From assembly GCF_000620665.1 (NCBI RefSeq), contig NZ_JIAU01000008.1, positions 62,001 to 126,000 on the forward strand: a DNA stretch of 64,000 bases, given 5' to 3'. The notes under the pieces were generated by a model. It worked only from the letters and a program-made list of their open reading frames with translations. It was not told where the DNA came from and did no database searches. Made by a program: the position numbers and the translations under genes. Positions 1 through 10,101 of the stretch are shown here, one piece after another (the first letter of the stretch is position 1; each line of letters begins with the position of its first letter). This DNA comes from Sphingomonas sp. URHD0057. Lineage in GTDB: Bacteria > Pseudomonadota > Alphaproteobacteria > Sphingomonadales > Sphingomonadaceae.

Positions 1-1002
1 GTGCCGCTCTATGTCTCGACGAGCCGGCCGCTCGCCATGCTGACCATCGGCGACAGCGCGCCACTGCCCGTTGTGTTCGACACGGGGACCGACGAAAACA
101 TTCTCGATGCGGCCTATGGAACGCGCGCTTCGCTCAAGGTCGTCGGCCATTCGACAGTCGTCGATGGCGCCTCGGGCAATACGCTGGAAGTTCCGGTGGT
201 GGCGACTCCCGACCCGCGTCTCAGCGGGGTGCCGCTCGAAACAAAGACCGTGCAACTGCTCCAGTATCGCTCTGGCGACGAGATGGGCGTCTTTGGACCC
301 TATAGTTTCGGCGACCGCTACGTCGTCATCGAGCTTGGCCTCAACCGGGTCAGGATCATTCCGAGGAACAGCGGGTTCGTCCCTCCCGGCTCAGGGCACG
401 CCTACAAGAAAAACCTGCCCGCGGTGGAAATTTCAGTTGCCGGCAAACGGCGCGAAGCGATGATCGACACCGGAAATGACAGCACGCTGATCCTGGGCGG
501 CGACCTCGTCAAAACGACGGCCCTCAAGTCGCCCGCGAAGGTCGTTGGGATCGCCAAATCGGCGCTCGCGGAACGCAAGGTACTCGGGGGCACGCTGGCC
601 GGCGCGCTCGTTGTCGGCCCCTATCGCGTAACGGATCCCGAAGTGAGCTTCTCGATGCCGGCTTCGACCGCGAACATCGGCTTTGCCGTCATCCGTCACC
701 TCACCATCGTGCTCGATCCCGCCAACAAGCGCAGCTGGGTCCTCGATCCCGCGAGCGAGCGGCCGTCGTGGAACGATTTCACCGGCCGCTTCGGCCCGCG
801 TTCGATCCACCTCGAAAGAGGCAAACTCATCCACCAGCGCGACGGCCGCCCGCCGTTCGCGCTCAAATATCTCGGCGGGGATCTGTTCGAGATGCCCGCG
901 ACAGGAGACCGTATCCAATTCTTCCGCAAGGATGGTCGCGTCGTCCGCCTCGAACTGATCACGGCCGAGGGCCAAGTCGCGCCCGCCGAACGTATATCCT
1001 AG
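1..1002 (+). CDS. Aspartyl protease-like (retropepsin-fold) protein, probably 5'-truncated by window edge
   Basis: Two copies of the retropepsin catalytic signature are visible: DTG at about residues 27-29 (VVFDTGTDEN) and again at about 156-158 (AMIDTGNDST). Each lies in a beta-rich half of roughly 120 residues, as expected for bacterial members of the aspartyl protease_2 group, which carry both lobes on one chain. The last 90 residues are less conserved. A GTG lies exactly at base 1, so the true start and any signal peptide may be outside the window. The stop overlaps the end of the convergent lipid-kinase gene by four bases. The family assignment is good; substrate and location are unknown. 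Confidence 0.7.
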   Translation: MPLYVSTSRPLAMLTIGDSAPLPVVFDTGTDENILDAAYGTRASLKVVGHSTVVDGASGNTLEVPVVATPDPRLSGVPLETKTVQLLQYRSGDEMGVFGPYSFGDRYVVIELGLNRVRIIPRNSGFVPPGSGHAYKKNLPAVEISVAGKRREAMIDTGNDSTLILGGDLVKTTALKSPAKVVGIAKSALAERKVLGGTLAGALVVGPYRVTDPEVSFSMPASTANIGFAVIRHLTIVLDPANKRSWVLDPASERPSWNDFTGRFGPRSIHLERGKLIHQRDGRPPFALKYLGGDLFEMPATGDRIQFFRKDGRVVRLELITAEGQVAPAERIS

Positions 1003-1886
1003 CGCGGCGCGATCACCGCGAGCGCCTGCTTGCGGATGCGATAGTCCAGCGGCGGAGCCGAGCGCACCACTTCCCCGTCGAGTGAGACCGTCAGATGACT
1101 GCGATGGCTGTCGACCCGCAGCCGCTCGACGCCGTCGATCCTCACCATGTCATCGCGCCGGGTGCGCCTGAGCAGCGCGCGAATGCTCGCGGCGATCAGC
1201 CCGGCCCGGGTCTTCTTGCGCATTACCAGCACGCACAATTGGCCATCATCGAGGCTTTCGCGCTGCCCCGGCGCGCCGAGATCGAGCCGATAATCGTTGT
1301 TGCCGACGAACAGCAGCGGCGTATCGACGCGGGCTTTGTCGTCGTTGACGGTAAGCGTCAGCCGCTGGTGGTTGAAGCGCGCCAGGGTGCGAAGCGAGGC
1401 GACCAGCATCGCCAGGCGCTTGCTCCGGCCAAGCCTTCGTCGCTGGAGGTCGCGGTCCACAACCATCAGCGGGTACAAACCGATCGCGCTGTTGTTGATG
1501 AAGATGCGCCCGTTCATCTCGGCGACGTCGACGCGCTTCTCGATTCCAGACGCGATTAGCTTCGCTGCCTCGCCGAGGTCGGCTGGGATCCCGAGGTCGC
1601 GCGCGAAATGGTTGAGTGTCCCGAGGGGCAGGATGCCGAGCCTGGTCCCGGTCCCGATCAATGCCGACGCTGCGGCGCCGATGGTGCCGTCGCCGCCGCC
1701 GACGATGAGCAGCGCATCGCCGCGCTCGGCGACCGCCTTGCTGCGCACTTCGCAGTCACCGCCGTCGATCAGCTCGACCGCCGCATCGACACCCGCTTCA
1801 CTAAGCGCCGTCGCGACCTTGTCCGCGATCCCCGCGTCCGCGGCGACCGCGCCGCCACCGCGGTTGAGCAGGACCGCGACCGGCAC
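999..1886 (-). CDS. Diacylglycerol/lipid kinase family protein (YegS/DgkB-like)
   Basis: 295 residues with the diacylglycerol-kinase catalytic signature GGGDGT at about residues 63-68, followed by the second nucleotide-binding block GILPLGTLNHFARDLGIP near 84-101. Both are diagnostic of the DAGK/YegS fold that phosphorylates lipid hydroxyls with ATP. The length is normal for the family. It is followed three bases later by no further gene on this strand; upstream on the same strand lies the VOC protein, only three bases away, so the two are probably cotranscribed. The lipid substrate (diacylglycerol, sphingoid base or other) cannot be told from sequence. Confidence 0.85.
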   Translation of the reverse strand: MPVAVLLNRGGGAVAADAGIADKVATALSEAGVDAAVELIDGGDCEVRSKAVAERGDALLIVGGGDGTIGAAASALIGTGTRLGILPLGTLNHFARDLGIPADLGEAAKLIASGIEKRVDVAEMNGRIFINNSAIGLYPLMVVDRDLQRRRLGRSKRLAMLVASLRTLARFNHQRLTLTVNDDKARVDTPLLFVGNNDYRLDLGAPGQRESLDDGQLCVLVMRKKTRAGLIAASIRALLRRTRRDDMVRIDGVERLRVDSHRSHLTVSLDGEVVRSAPPLDYRIRKQALAVIAPR

Positions 1887-1889
1887 GCT

Positions 1890-2282
1890 TTAGCTGGCTG
1901 GGCCGATGCAGAAGGCTGCGAGCTTGTTCCCGTCGAGGTCGCGAAAATAGGCGCCATAGAACGCCCGCTCGCCCTCGTCGCCCCGAACGCCGGGAGGACC
2001 TTCGCACTTGCCGCCGAGCTCCATCGCCTTGGCGTGAAGCGAGTCGACCTTGGCCCGGCTGTCGCAGGCGATCGACGCCATGTTGCCGTTTCCGGCCGTC
2101 GCCGCATTGCCGTCATGGGGCTTGCACACCGCCAAGCCCGGCTTGCCCATGCCGGTGCCGTACATCGTGAAATTGTCGCCGAATTCCATGATCCGGCCCG
2201 CGCCGATCGTGGGCATCAGATTGTCGTAAAAGTTGCGAGCTTTATCGATATCGTTGCTGCCGACGGTCACATATCCAATCAT
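1890..2282 (-). CDS. VOC (glyoxalase/bleomycin-resistance) family protein
   Basis: 130 residues with the two beta-alpha-beta-beta-beta modules typical of vicinal-oxygen-chelate proteins. The N-terminus MIGYVTVGSNDIDKARNFYD matches the first module, with the family's ligand position after the first strand occupied by V rather than His. The C-terminus carries FRDLDGNKLAAFC, where the family normally has DPxGN followed by a strand. Proteins of this short type are often annotated as glyoxalase, but the missing N-terminal His makes true lactoylglutathione lyase activity unlikely. It lies 15 bases downstream of the DUF3617-like gene and 3 bases before the lipid kinase. Confidence 0.8.
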   Translation of the reverse strand: MIGYVTVGSNDIDKARNFYDNLMPTIGAGRIMEFGDNFTMYGTGMGKPGLAVCKPHDGNAATAGNGNMASIACDSRAKVDSLHAKAMELGGKCEGPPGVRGDEGERAFYGAYFRDLDGNKLAAFCIGPAS

Positions 2283-2297
2283 TCCTGCCTCCCTCCC

Positions 2298-2855
2298 TTA
2301 GCTCTGGCCCTGCTTGCATTCGCCAACCCGCTGCGCCTCGACCCGCATCGACATGTTCATGCCGCCTTGCGGGCCGGTGCCGCTCAACTTCATCGACGTC
2401 TGCATCTGATAGCTGTCGGGCGAATAGGTGCCCGCCATCTGCATCACCTGCGTGCCGCCGTCCTTGCCGCCGCAGTGCATCGCCGCGTCGATCTTCCCGC
2501 CGTCCATGGTGAAATGCTCGTAACGGCATTGGTTGTTCTTGCCCGCAAAGAAATCCTCTCTTGGCCGCTTGACGTCCTCGGCCGTCAGGCAGGTCTGGAA
2601 GCCATGCTCCTGGTTCTCCGCCATCATCGTCTTCATCCGCTGCGCCATGTCGGCCGGCATTCCGGGCACGTCGAATTTCTCGATGGTTACCTTCGATTCC
2701 CACAGGCCGGGCCGAACGAACGTCTGGTCGCCGGCGCTTTGCCGAACCTTCGCGGCGACCTCGGCCACGCTCGCGTCCTTCTCGTCGACCTCGGGCCCTT
2801 TGTTGCACGCGGCCAGCGGCAGTGCGCAGGCGATCAGCAGAACGGCTGCTTTCAT
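2298..2855 (-). CDS. DUF3617-like lipoprotein
   Basis: The start was set at the ATG that gives MKAAVLLIACALPLAACNKG, a clear lipoprotein signal with lipobox LAAC; the longer upstream reading adds 16 residues that do not look like a leader. The mature part has the DUF3617 pattern: RPGLWE (pGxW) followed by a segment ending in FQTCLT, a middle CRYE and a later MHCGG, with paired cysteines that could form disulphides. Function is unknown for the family, which is common in sphingomonads and caulobacters. It probably sits in the outer membrane facing the periplasm. First gene of a short minus-strand run with the VOC protein and lipid kinase. Confidence 0.75.
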   Translation of the reverse strand: MKAAVLLIACALPLAACNKGPEVDEKDASVAEVAAKVRQSAGDQTFVRPGLWESKVTIEKFDVPGMPADMAQRMKTMMAENQEHGFQTCLTAEDVKRPREDFFAGKNNQCRYEHFTMDGGKIDAAMHCGGKDGGTQVMQMAGTYSPDSYQMQTSMKLSGTGPQGGMNMSMRVEAQRVGECKQGQS

Positions 2856-2992
2856 CTCCGGTCCCCTCGTTGACTCGGCCACCATAAAGCCCGGTCGAGG
2901 CACAGGCCAGCCGAGCAGGGTTATCGTTTCGTTAATCGCTTTCGCTCATCCTCAGCGGTGCTCGGTCTGTTTAACACAGAAGGGGCACCCCC

Positions 2993-4873
2993 ATGTCAGC
3001 CAAGGCACGTACGCAGCCAGGCCGTTCCTGCGCTTCACGGACGAGACTTCTCCTCCACCGCGCATGCGGCTCCGCCGCGCTCGCAGCGTCGTTTGCACCG
3101 GCGCCGGCCTACGCCGCGCCGACGCCCGACACCTTGGTCAGCGTCTGCTCCGGGGTCAGCTTGCCGCCATCGGTCGTGACCGGGATCATGGATCCCGTCG
3201 TCACCGGCATCTACGACCCGATCGAAAGCACGGTGAACGATACGCTTGGCGCTCTTGGCTTGCCGTCGCCGCTCAGCGTCGATGTGAACGGCCTGCTTAC
3301 GACCGCCGCCGCGGGCGGCGATATCGGCCTCAATGTAATCGCATCCGACGGCACGCTCGTCGGTCCGTCGGACGAGTGCAATGCGCAGGCCGACAGCTAT
3401 ACGCTCGACACGCCCGCCGGCATCTCGATCGGCGGCAATGCGGTTACCGGGCTCGGCGCCACCGGCGAGGAAGCCCAGGCGGGCGAGATCGACTCGATCG
3501 CGATCGGCAACAATGCCGCGACCGATGCGACCGCGACCGGCGCGATCGCGCTCGGCACCGATGCCACTGTCGGGGCGAACAGTATCGGGTCGGTCGCGCT
3601 CGGCACCGGCAGCTTGGTCACCGCCGCTAACAGCGTCGCCCTCGGCGCCGACTCGATCGCGGCGCGCGGCGCCCAGGCGAACTATGTCGCCCCGTTGCTC
3701 GTGGGCCTGCAAAACTCCGCCGGCGAAGTGTCGGTGGGCGCGTCGGGCGCGGAGCGTCAGATTACCAATGTCGCTGCCGGCTCCGCTCCGACCGACGCCG
3801 CGAATCTGGCTCAGGTTCAGGCGGTCGCCGCGCTGATCCCGACCGACGTAGTGCAATATGACGACGGCACCCACGCGACCATCACGCTCGATGGCGCCGC
3901 CGGGACGACCATCGGCAACGTCGCTGCCGGCGCCGTGACCGCGACCTCGACCGATGCCGTCAACGGGTCGCAGCTCTATGCGGTCGACCAGCAGGTGCAG
4001 GCGAACACCACCGACATCACCAACCTCCAGACCGACCTCGGGAACGTCCAGGTGAACGTGACCAACCTGCAAACCGACATCGGTGGCATCCAGACAGACA
4101 TCACGAACGTCCAGACCGACATCACCAACCTGCAGACGAACTTCACCACCCTGCAGACTCAGGTGGACAACATCTCGCTCGGCGCGGACGGGCCGGTGCA
4201 GTATAGCAACCCGGGAACGCCGACGACACCGAACGGAGGAACGGCGACGAACGACGTCACGATCGTCAGCGGCGGGGCAGGCCCGGTTCGGGTTCACAAC
4301 GTCGCTGCCGGAACCGTCGCGGCCGGCTCGACCGACGCCGTCAACGGCGGGCAGCTGTACCTCACCAATGTCGCTGCGGCCGCCGCCCAGGACACCGCCG
4401 ACGAGGCGCTCGATCTCGCCAACAACAGCGTCCAATATGATGGTCCCGACCACAGTTCGGTGACGCTCGGCAATGCCGGGACGCCGGTCGGCCTGCATAA
4501 CGTCGCGGCCGGCACGGCGGGCACCGACGCGGTCAACCTCGACCAGCTCAACGACGTCGCTGACAATGCCGTGACGCGCTCCAACCACTACACCGACGTC
4601 CGCCTGCAGCAGGTGAACTTCGACCTTCGCAGTGCGCGCCGCGAAGCCCGTGCCGGCAGCGCCGCGGCGCTTGCCGCCGCCGGCATGCCGCAGGCGTCCG
4701 ACCCCGGCCGGAGCATGGTGGCGGCCGGCTTCGGAACCTATCGGGGCCGGACTGCCCTGGCGATCGGCGCATCGCATCGCACCGACAACGGACAAACCGT
4801 GTTGAAGCTCGGCGTGACCTACGACAGCAGCGAGCATGTCGGAGCGAACGGAGGCGTCGGCTTCCAGTTCTGA
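2993..4873 (+). CDS. Short trimeric autotransporter adhesin (YadA-like)
   Basis: 626 residues. A long signal sequence ends near AYA|AP (about residue 41). Around residues 167-222 are YadA-head repeats of the form AIGxxAxAxGxxSIALG (for example GAIALGTDATVGANSIGSVA). These are followed by neck/stalk connectors (NVAAGAVTATSTDAVNGSQL and three similar copies), a coiled coil of eight uninterrupted heptads (about 340-395), and a C-terminal anchor of about 60 residues with SMVAAGFGTYRG and a final VGFQF, as in YadA anchors. The parts predict a surface-exposed trimer with a beta-barrel anchor, acting in attachment or autoaggregation. It is small for the family and stands alone. A strong GC hairpin follows the stop. 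Confidence 0.9.
   Translation: MSAKARTQPGRSCASRTRLLLHRACGSAALAASFAPAPAYAAPTPDTLVSVCSGVSLPPSVVTGIMDPVVTGIYDPIESTVNDTLGALGLPSPLSVDVNGLLTTAAAGGDIGLNVIASDGTLVGPSDECNAQADSYTLDTPAGISIGGNAVTGLGATGEEAQAGEIDSIAIGNNAATDATATGAIALGTDATVGANSIGSVALGTGSLVTAANSVALGADSIAARGAQANYVAPLLVGLQNSAGEVSVGASGAERQITNVAAGSAPTDAANLAQVQAVAALIPTDVVQYDDGTHATITLDGAAGTTIGNVAAGAVTATSTDAVNGSQLYAVDQQVQANTTDITNLQTDLGNVQVNVTNLQTDIGGIQTDITNVQTDITNLQTNFTTLQTQVDNISLGADGPVQYSNPGTPTTPNGGTATNDVTIVSGGAGPVRVHNVAAGTVAAGSTDAVNGGQLYLTNVAAAAAQDTADEALDLANNSVQYDGPDHSSVTLGNAGTPVGLHNVAAGTAGTDAVNLDQLNDVADNAVTRSNHYTDVRLQQVNFDLRSARREARAGSAAALAAAGMPQASDPGRSMVAAGFGTYRGRTALAIGASHRTDNGQTVLKLGVTYDSSEHVGANGGVGFQF
4010..4177 (+). repeat. Eight in-frame 21-bp units encoding perfect coiled-coil heptads
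   Basis: Within the adhesin gene, eight consecutive 21-base units encode variants of TDITNLQ (TDLGNVQ, VNVTNLQ, TDIGGIQ, TDITNVQ, TDITNLQ, TNFTTLQ, TQVDNIS). Hydrophobic residues sit at a and d in every unit with Asn/Thr/Asp between. The near-identity at DNA level suggests growth by unequal exchange, so the stalk length may vary between strains. Confidence 0.85.
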
Positions 4874-4883
4874 CGTCGATGAT

Positions 4884-4913
4884 GGTCCCGGGGCTGCCCA
4901 CCGCCCCGGGGCC
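4884..4913 (+). terminator. Strong GC hairpin after the adhesin gene
   Basis: Eleven paired positions (one G-U) form GGTCCCGGGGC / GCCCCGGGGCC around an 8-base loop, starting 10 bases after the adhesin stop. No clear T-tract follows, so this is a candidate rather than a proven intrinsic terminator. Confidence 0.5.
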
Positions 4914-4978
4914 ATTGGTCCCCGATTGCAACTTGCCCGTCGCTCCGTACAGTTGGTCGCTCCAATGACGGGGTCGCG

Positions 4979-5245
4979 ATGAAGTCGGACAACATCCTGG
5001 GCGCCAGCGCGTCGTTGCTGGGCGTGGCGCTGCTCATCGTGACCGTCGTCCACATCAGCGGGCACGGCAACCGTTCGATCGCGGACGAGGTTGCGTTCGC
5101 CGCGGCGATTCTGTTCATCGGCAGCTGCATGACGGCGCATCTCGCGCTCGGCCGGAGCGACAAACGCCTCGACGTGATCGCCGACCGGCTATTCTTCCTC
5201 GGCCTCGTGATCCTGCTGTTTGCAGCGCTAACCTTCTGGTTTTGA
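4979..5245 (+). CDS. Small three-helix membrane protein, unknown function
   Basis: 88 residues with three hydrophobic segments: [16 protein letters not shown] near 11-26, a second near 38-56 ([20 protein letters not shown]) and a third at the C-terminus ([18 protein letters not shown]). The loop between helices two and three carries GRSDKRLD. No known family is recognised. It lies after the adhesin's terminator hairpin and 55 bases before the uvrB start, on the same strand. Confidence 0.6.
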   Translation: MKSDNILGASASLLGVALLIVTVVHISGHGNRSIADEVAFAAAILFIGSCMTAHLALGRSDKRLDVIADRLFFLGLVILLFAALTFWF

Positions 5246-5300
5246 CGATCGGCAATCTCTCGAATTGTCCGGAGCCGCCGTAGCTCCCATATCGGCGAGA

Positions 5301-7499
<2,199 letters not shown>

Positions 7500-7955
7500 C
7501 TAGCGGAGCACGCCCTTGCGCTCCATTGCCCGAGCGTAGAGGTACAGCGCGCCGGCGACGACGATGACGACAACCGGCATCGCTTTCGCCATCGCGCCCT
7601 CGCCGCCTGGCATCGGCGGCGCCATCGCCATCTGGTAGCCGAGGCCTAGCAGCGCGCCGATCAGCGACAGCAGGAACGACCACACCGCCCAGCGGCTGCG
7701 GACCAGCAACAGGATCGCGCCCAGCAGGCCCATCCACACCCCAAGCCCCCAGCCGATCTGCGCCCACAAAGGGAAACCGTCGATCCACGCGAGCATCGCA
7801 TTGGGATCGACTCCCGGCATCGCGCTGGCGAGATAATCCTCGTTGCGCATGCGGGTCATGAGATAGTCGTACGCGCCGAACCCGTTCCACAGCAGCGCCA
7901 GGAAACCGACGATCCACAAGTGCATGGGCGTCCGCGCGGTCACGGCTTGTTGCAT
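7500..7955 (-). CDS. Four-helix membrane protein, unknown function
   Basis: 151 residues with four predicted membrane spans: near residues 12-30 (LWIVGFLALLWNGFGAYDY), 63-83 (WAQIGWGLGVWMGLLGAILL), 89-108 and 124-142 (AMPVVVIVVAGALYLYARAM). The loop after helix one has MTRMRNEDYLA and a GVDPNAMLAWIDGFP segment; I recall similar proteins in sphingomonads, mostly labelled hypothetical or, without good reason, sugar transporter. Its stop abuts the uvrB stop on the other strand with no spacing. The start follows no obvious strong ribosome site. Confidence 0.65.
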   Translation of the reverse strand: MQQAVTARTPMHLWIVGFLALLWNGFGAYDYLMTRMRNEDYLASAMPGVDPNAMLAWIDGFPLWAQIGWGLGVWMGLLGAILLLVRSRWAVWSFLLSLIGALLGLGYQMAMAPPMPGGEGAMAKAMPVVVIVVAGALYLYARAMERKGVLR

Positions 7956-8049
7956 CTTCCGTCCCCTCCTCGCCGCCGGTCCAGTCGAGCGGCCTCAACC
8001 TATCAGGCGCCGATCCCCCGGCCTCGTCAAGATCGCGCCGGCAAGCCCC

Positions 8050-9957
8050 TCAATTGACGGTCAATTCCTGCTTGAGGATCAGGGCCAGAGCGCTTGCGAG
8101 CGAATCGAGCTCATATGGCTTCTGCAAGACGGGAAAGCCGTGCGATCCGCCGACGTCTTCGCTGTATCCCGTCGTCAACAGGATCGGCAGCTCGGGAAAG
8201 CGCTTGCGTACCTTTTCCGCGAGCTCAATTCCGCTGATTCCTCCGGGCATCACGATGTCCGAAAAAACCAGCTTGGGACGATCGCCGCCAGCCAGCCGCT
8301 CGAGCGCTTCCTTCGCGCTATGGCTGACCTCGGGTTGAAACCCGAGTTCGCCGAGCATTCCAGCGGCGAGCTCCGCGACCAGGACGTCATCTTCGACGAC
8401 GAGGATGCGGCCCCGCGCGTGGACGCCGTTCGCGTGCGCAACTCCGGTCGCGGCCGCATCGCGGCTCGCCGGAAGATAGATGGTAAAGCTCGCGCCGTCG
8501 CCGATCCTGGATTCAACCGTCACTGCCCCGCCGAGCTGCTTGGCAAAGCCGAACACCTGGCTCAGCCCCAGCCCGGTCCCTTCACCGAAGCTCTTGGTGG
8601 TGAAAAATGGCTCGAATACGCGATCCATGGTTTCGCGCGACATGCCCGTCCCGGTATCGGCGACGCGCAGCGCGACATGGTCGCCGCGAAGACCCTCCGG
8701 CTTGCCGTTGAGAGTCTCGTTCGTCGCGCTGATCCTGAGCGTGCCCCCGTCCTTCATGGCATCCCGTGCGTTGAAGGCGAGATTGAGCAGCGATAGTTCC
8801 AGGGCACCGGCGTCGGCATCGACGTTCCACAGCTTGTCACACATCTCGATGATGACCTCGATATTGCTGCGGAGGGACGGCCGCAGCAGCATCGTCACGT
8901 CATCGAGAAAGCTCGTGAGGTCGATGGATTGGATGTCGAGCGGTTGCGCTCGGGCGAACGCCAGAAGCTGCTTGGTGAGGCTGGCCCCGCGCTGCGCGGA
9001 GTTGCGGATTCCGTCGAGCATTCGCGCCAGCTTTTCGGGTTTGTCGAGATTCCGCCTGCCAAGGTCCGACGCGCCCAGGATCGCCGTCAACAGATTGTTG
9101 AAATCGTGGGCGAGCCCGCCGGTCAGCTGGCCGAGCGCCTCCATCTTTTGCGAGCGGAACAATTGTTCGCGCGATTCCTCGAGCCGCAGCTGGGCTTCGC
9201 GCTTCTCACTCATGTCCCGCGTCACTTTCGCGAAACCGATCAGATTGTCGTCCTCGTCACGGATCGCGTCGATCACCACGCTCGCCCAGAATCGCGTGCC
9301 GTCCTTGCGCACACGCCACCCTTCGGCCTCGTATCGGCCAGTCTCGCGCGCCGTCTCAAGCGCCCTTTTCGGCACGCCGGCGTCGAAGTCTTCGGGCGTA
9401 TAAAAACGGCTGAAATGCTCGCCGATGATCTCCCCCGGCGCGTACCCCTTGATGCGTTGCGCGCCCGCGTTCCAATTGGTCACGCGCCCTTCGGGGTCGA
9501 GCATGTAGATCGCATAATCGGTGACGCCCTGGATCAGGATGCGGAACGTGCGCTCGGCCTCGATCAGCGCCTGCTGCGCCTCGCGCTGCTCGGTCATGTC
9601 GCGCGTGATCTTGGCGAAACCAATCAGCTTTCCGTTGTCGTCCTTGATCGCATCGACGACGACACTTGCCCAAAAGCGGCTGCCGTCCTTGCGCACCCGC
9701 CAGCCTTCGCCCGCGTACTTGCCCTCGCGCCGCGCAGTGTCAAGGACCGTCTGAGGCATGCCTGCCGCCCGATCTTCATCGGTGTAGAATTGGGAAAAAT
9801 GCTGCCCGACGATCTCGTGCGTCTTGAAGCCCTTGATCCGCTCGGCACCGACGTTCCAGCTCGTCACGCAGCCATCCGGGTCGAGCAAGTAGATCGCATA
9901 ATCGACGATCGACTGCAGGAGCAGCTTCGACGGGTCCTCGAACATCGGCTCTTTCAC
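8050..9957 (-). CDS. Hybrid histidine kinase with tandem PAS domains and C-terminal receiver
   Basis: 635 residues, no membrane segment, so a cytoplasmic sensor. Two closely similar PAS/PAC domains (about 12-126 and 141-256) are offset by 128 residues and share VRKDGxRFWASVVxDAI. They look like an internal duplication. The HisKA phospho-acceptor is His284 in GGLAHDFNNLL. The HATPase domain has the N-box NLAFNARDA (Asn396), G1 DTGTG and G2 GTGLGLS. The C-terminal receiver carries the acidic pair EDD, phospho-Asp567 (FSDIVMPG) and the conserved Lys in LQKPY. The NtrB-like H-box and attached receiver suggest a phosphorelay to an unlinked partner; no response regulator is next door. The signal is unknown. 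Confidence 0.92.
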   Translation of the reverse strand: MKEPMFEDPSKLLLQSIVDYAIYLLDPDGCVTSWNVGAERIKGFKTHEIVGQHFSQFYTDEDRAAGMPQTVLDTARREGKYAGEGWRVRKDGSRFWASVVVDAIKDDNGKLIGFAKITRDMTEQREAQQALIEAERTFRILIQGVTDYAIYMLDPEGRVTNWNAGAQRIKGYAPGEIIGEHFSRFYTPEDFDAGVPKRALETARETGRYEAEGWRVRKDGTRFWASVVIDAIRDEDDNLIGFAKVTRDMSEKREAQLRLEESREQLFRSQKMEALGQLTGGLAHDFNNLLTAILGASDLGRRNLDKPEKLARMLDGIRNSAQRGASLTKQLLAFARAQPLDIQSIDLTSFLDDVTMLLRPSLRSNIEVIIEMCDKLWNVDADAGALELSLLNLAFNARDAMKDGGTLRISATNETLNGKPEGLRGDHVALRVADTGTGMSRETMDRVFEPFFTTKSFGEGTGLGLSQVFGFAKQLGGAVTVESRIGDGASFTIYLPASRDAAATGVAHANGVHARGRILVVEDDVLVAELAAGMLGELGFQPEVSHSAKEALERLAGGDRPKLVFSDIVMPGGISGIELAEKVRKRFPELPILLTTGYSEDVGGSHGFPVLQKPYELDSLASALALILKQELTVN

Positions 9958-9980
9958 TATGCCTTCCGGACCCCCTCAAA

Positions 9981-10064
9981 GCGCGCCGCGAACGCCGGCG
10001 CGCACCTCGCTGGGAAGCTTAACCCGCAAACTCCTCCGTGGTTTCACGAGAAACAACAGGAGTT
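9981..10064 (-). terminator. Two adjacent hairpins between M20 peptidase and histidine kinase
   Basis: The 144-base spacer holds two inverted repeats. At 10029-10064 AACTCCT pairs with AGGAGTT around an inner GTTTC-acga-GAAAC stem, 38 bases beyond the peptidase stop. At 9981-10003 GCGCGCCG pairs with CGGCGCGC around a 7-base loop. On the minus strand they follow the peptidase and precede the kinase, so they could be a terminator pair or a leader structure. Neither has a long T-tract. Confidence 0.4.
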
Positions 10065-10101
10065 CGCCGTGTGTGCCTTCGCCGCGACAATCGGCGTCGC
10101 G

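Noticed and set aside
3035-5140. 701-residue open frame antisense to the adhesin
   Set aside because: Arg/Asp-rich shadow created by the repetitive GC-rich adhesin sequence; no start context, no known motif.
5246-5300. SOS box upstream of uvrB
   Set aside because: No GTTC-N7-GTTC or close match was seen in the short spacer.
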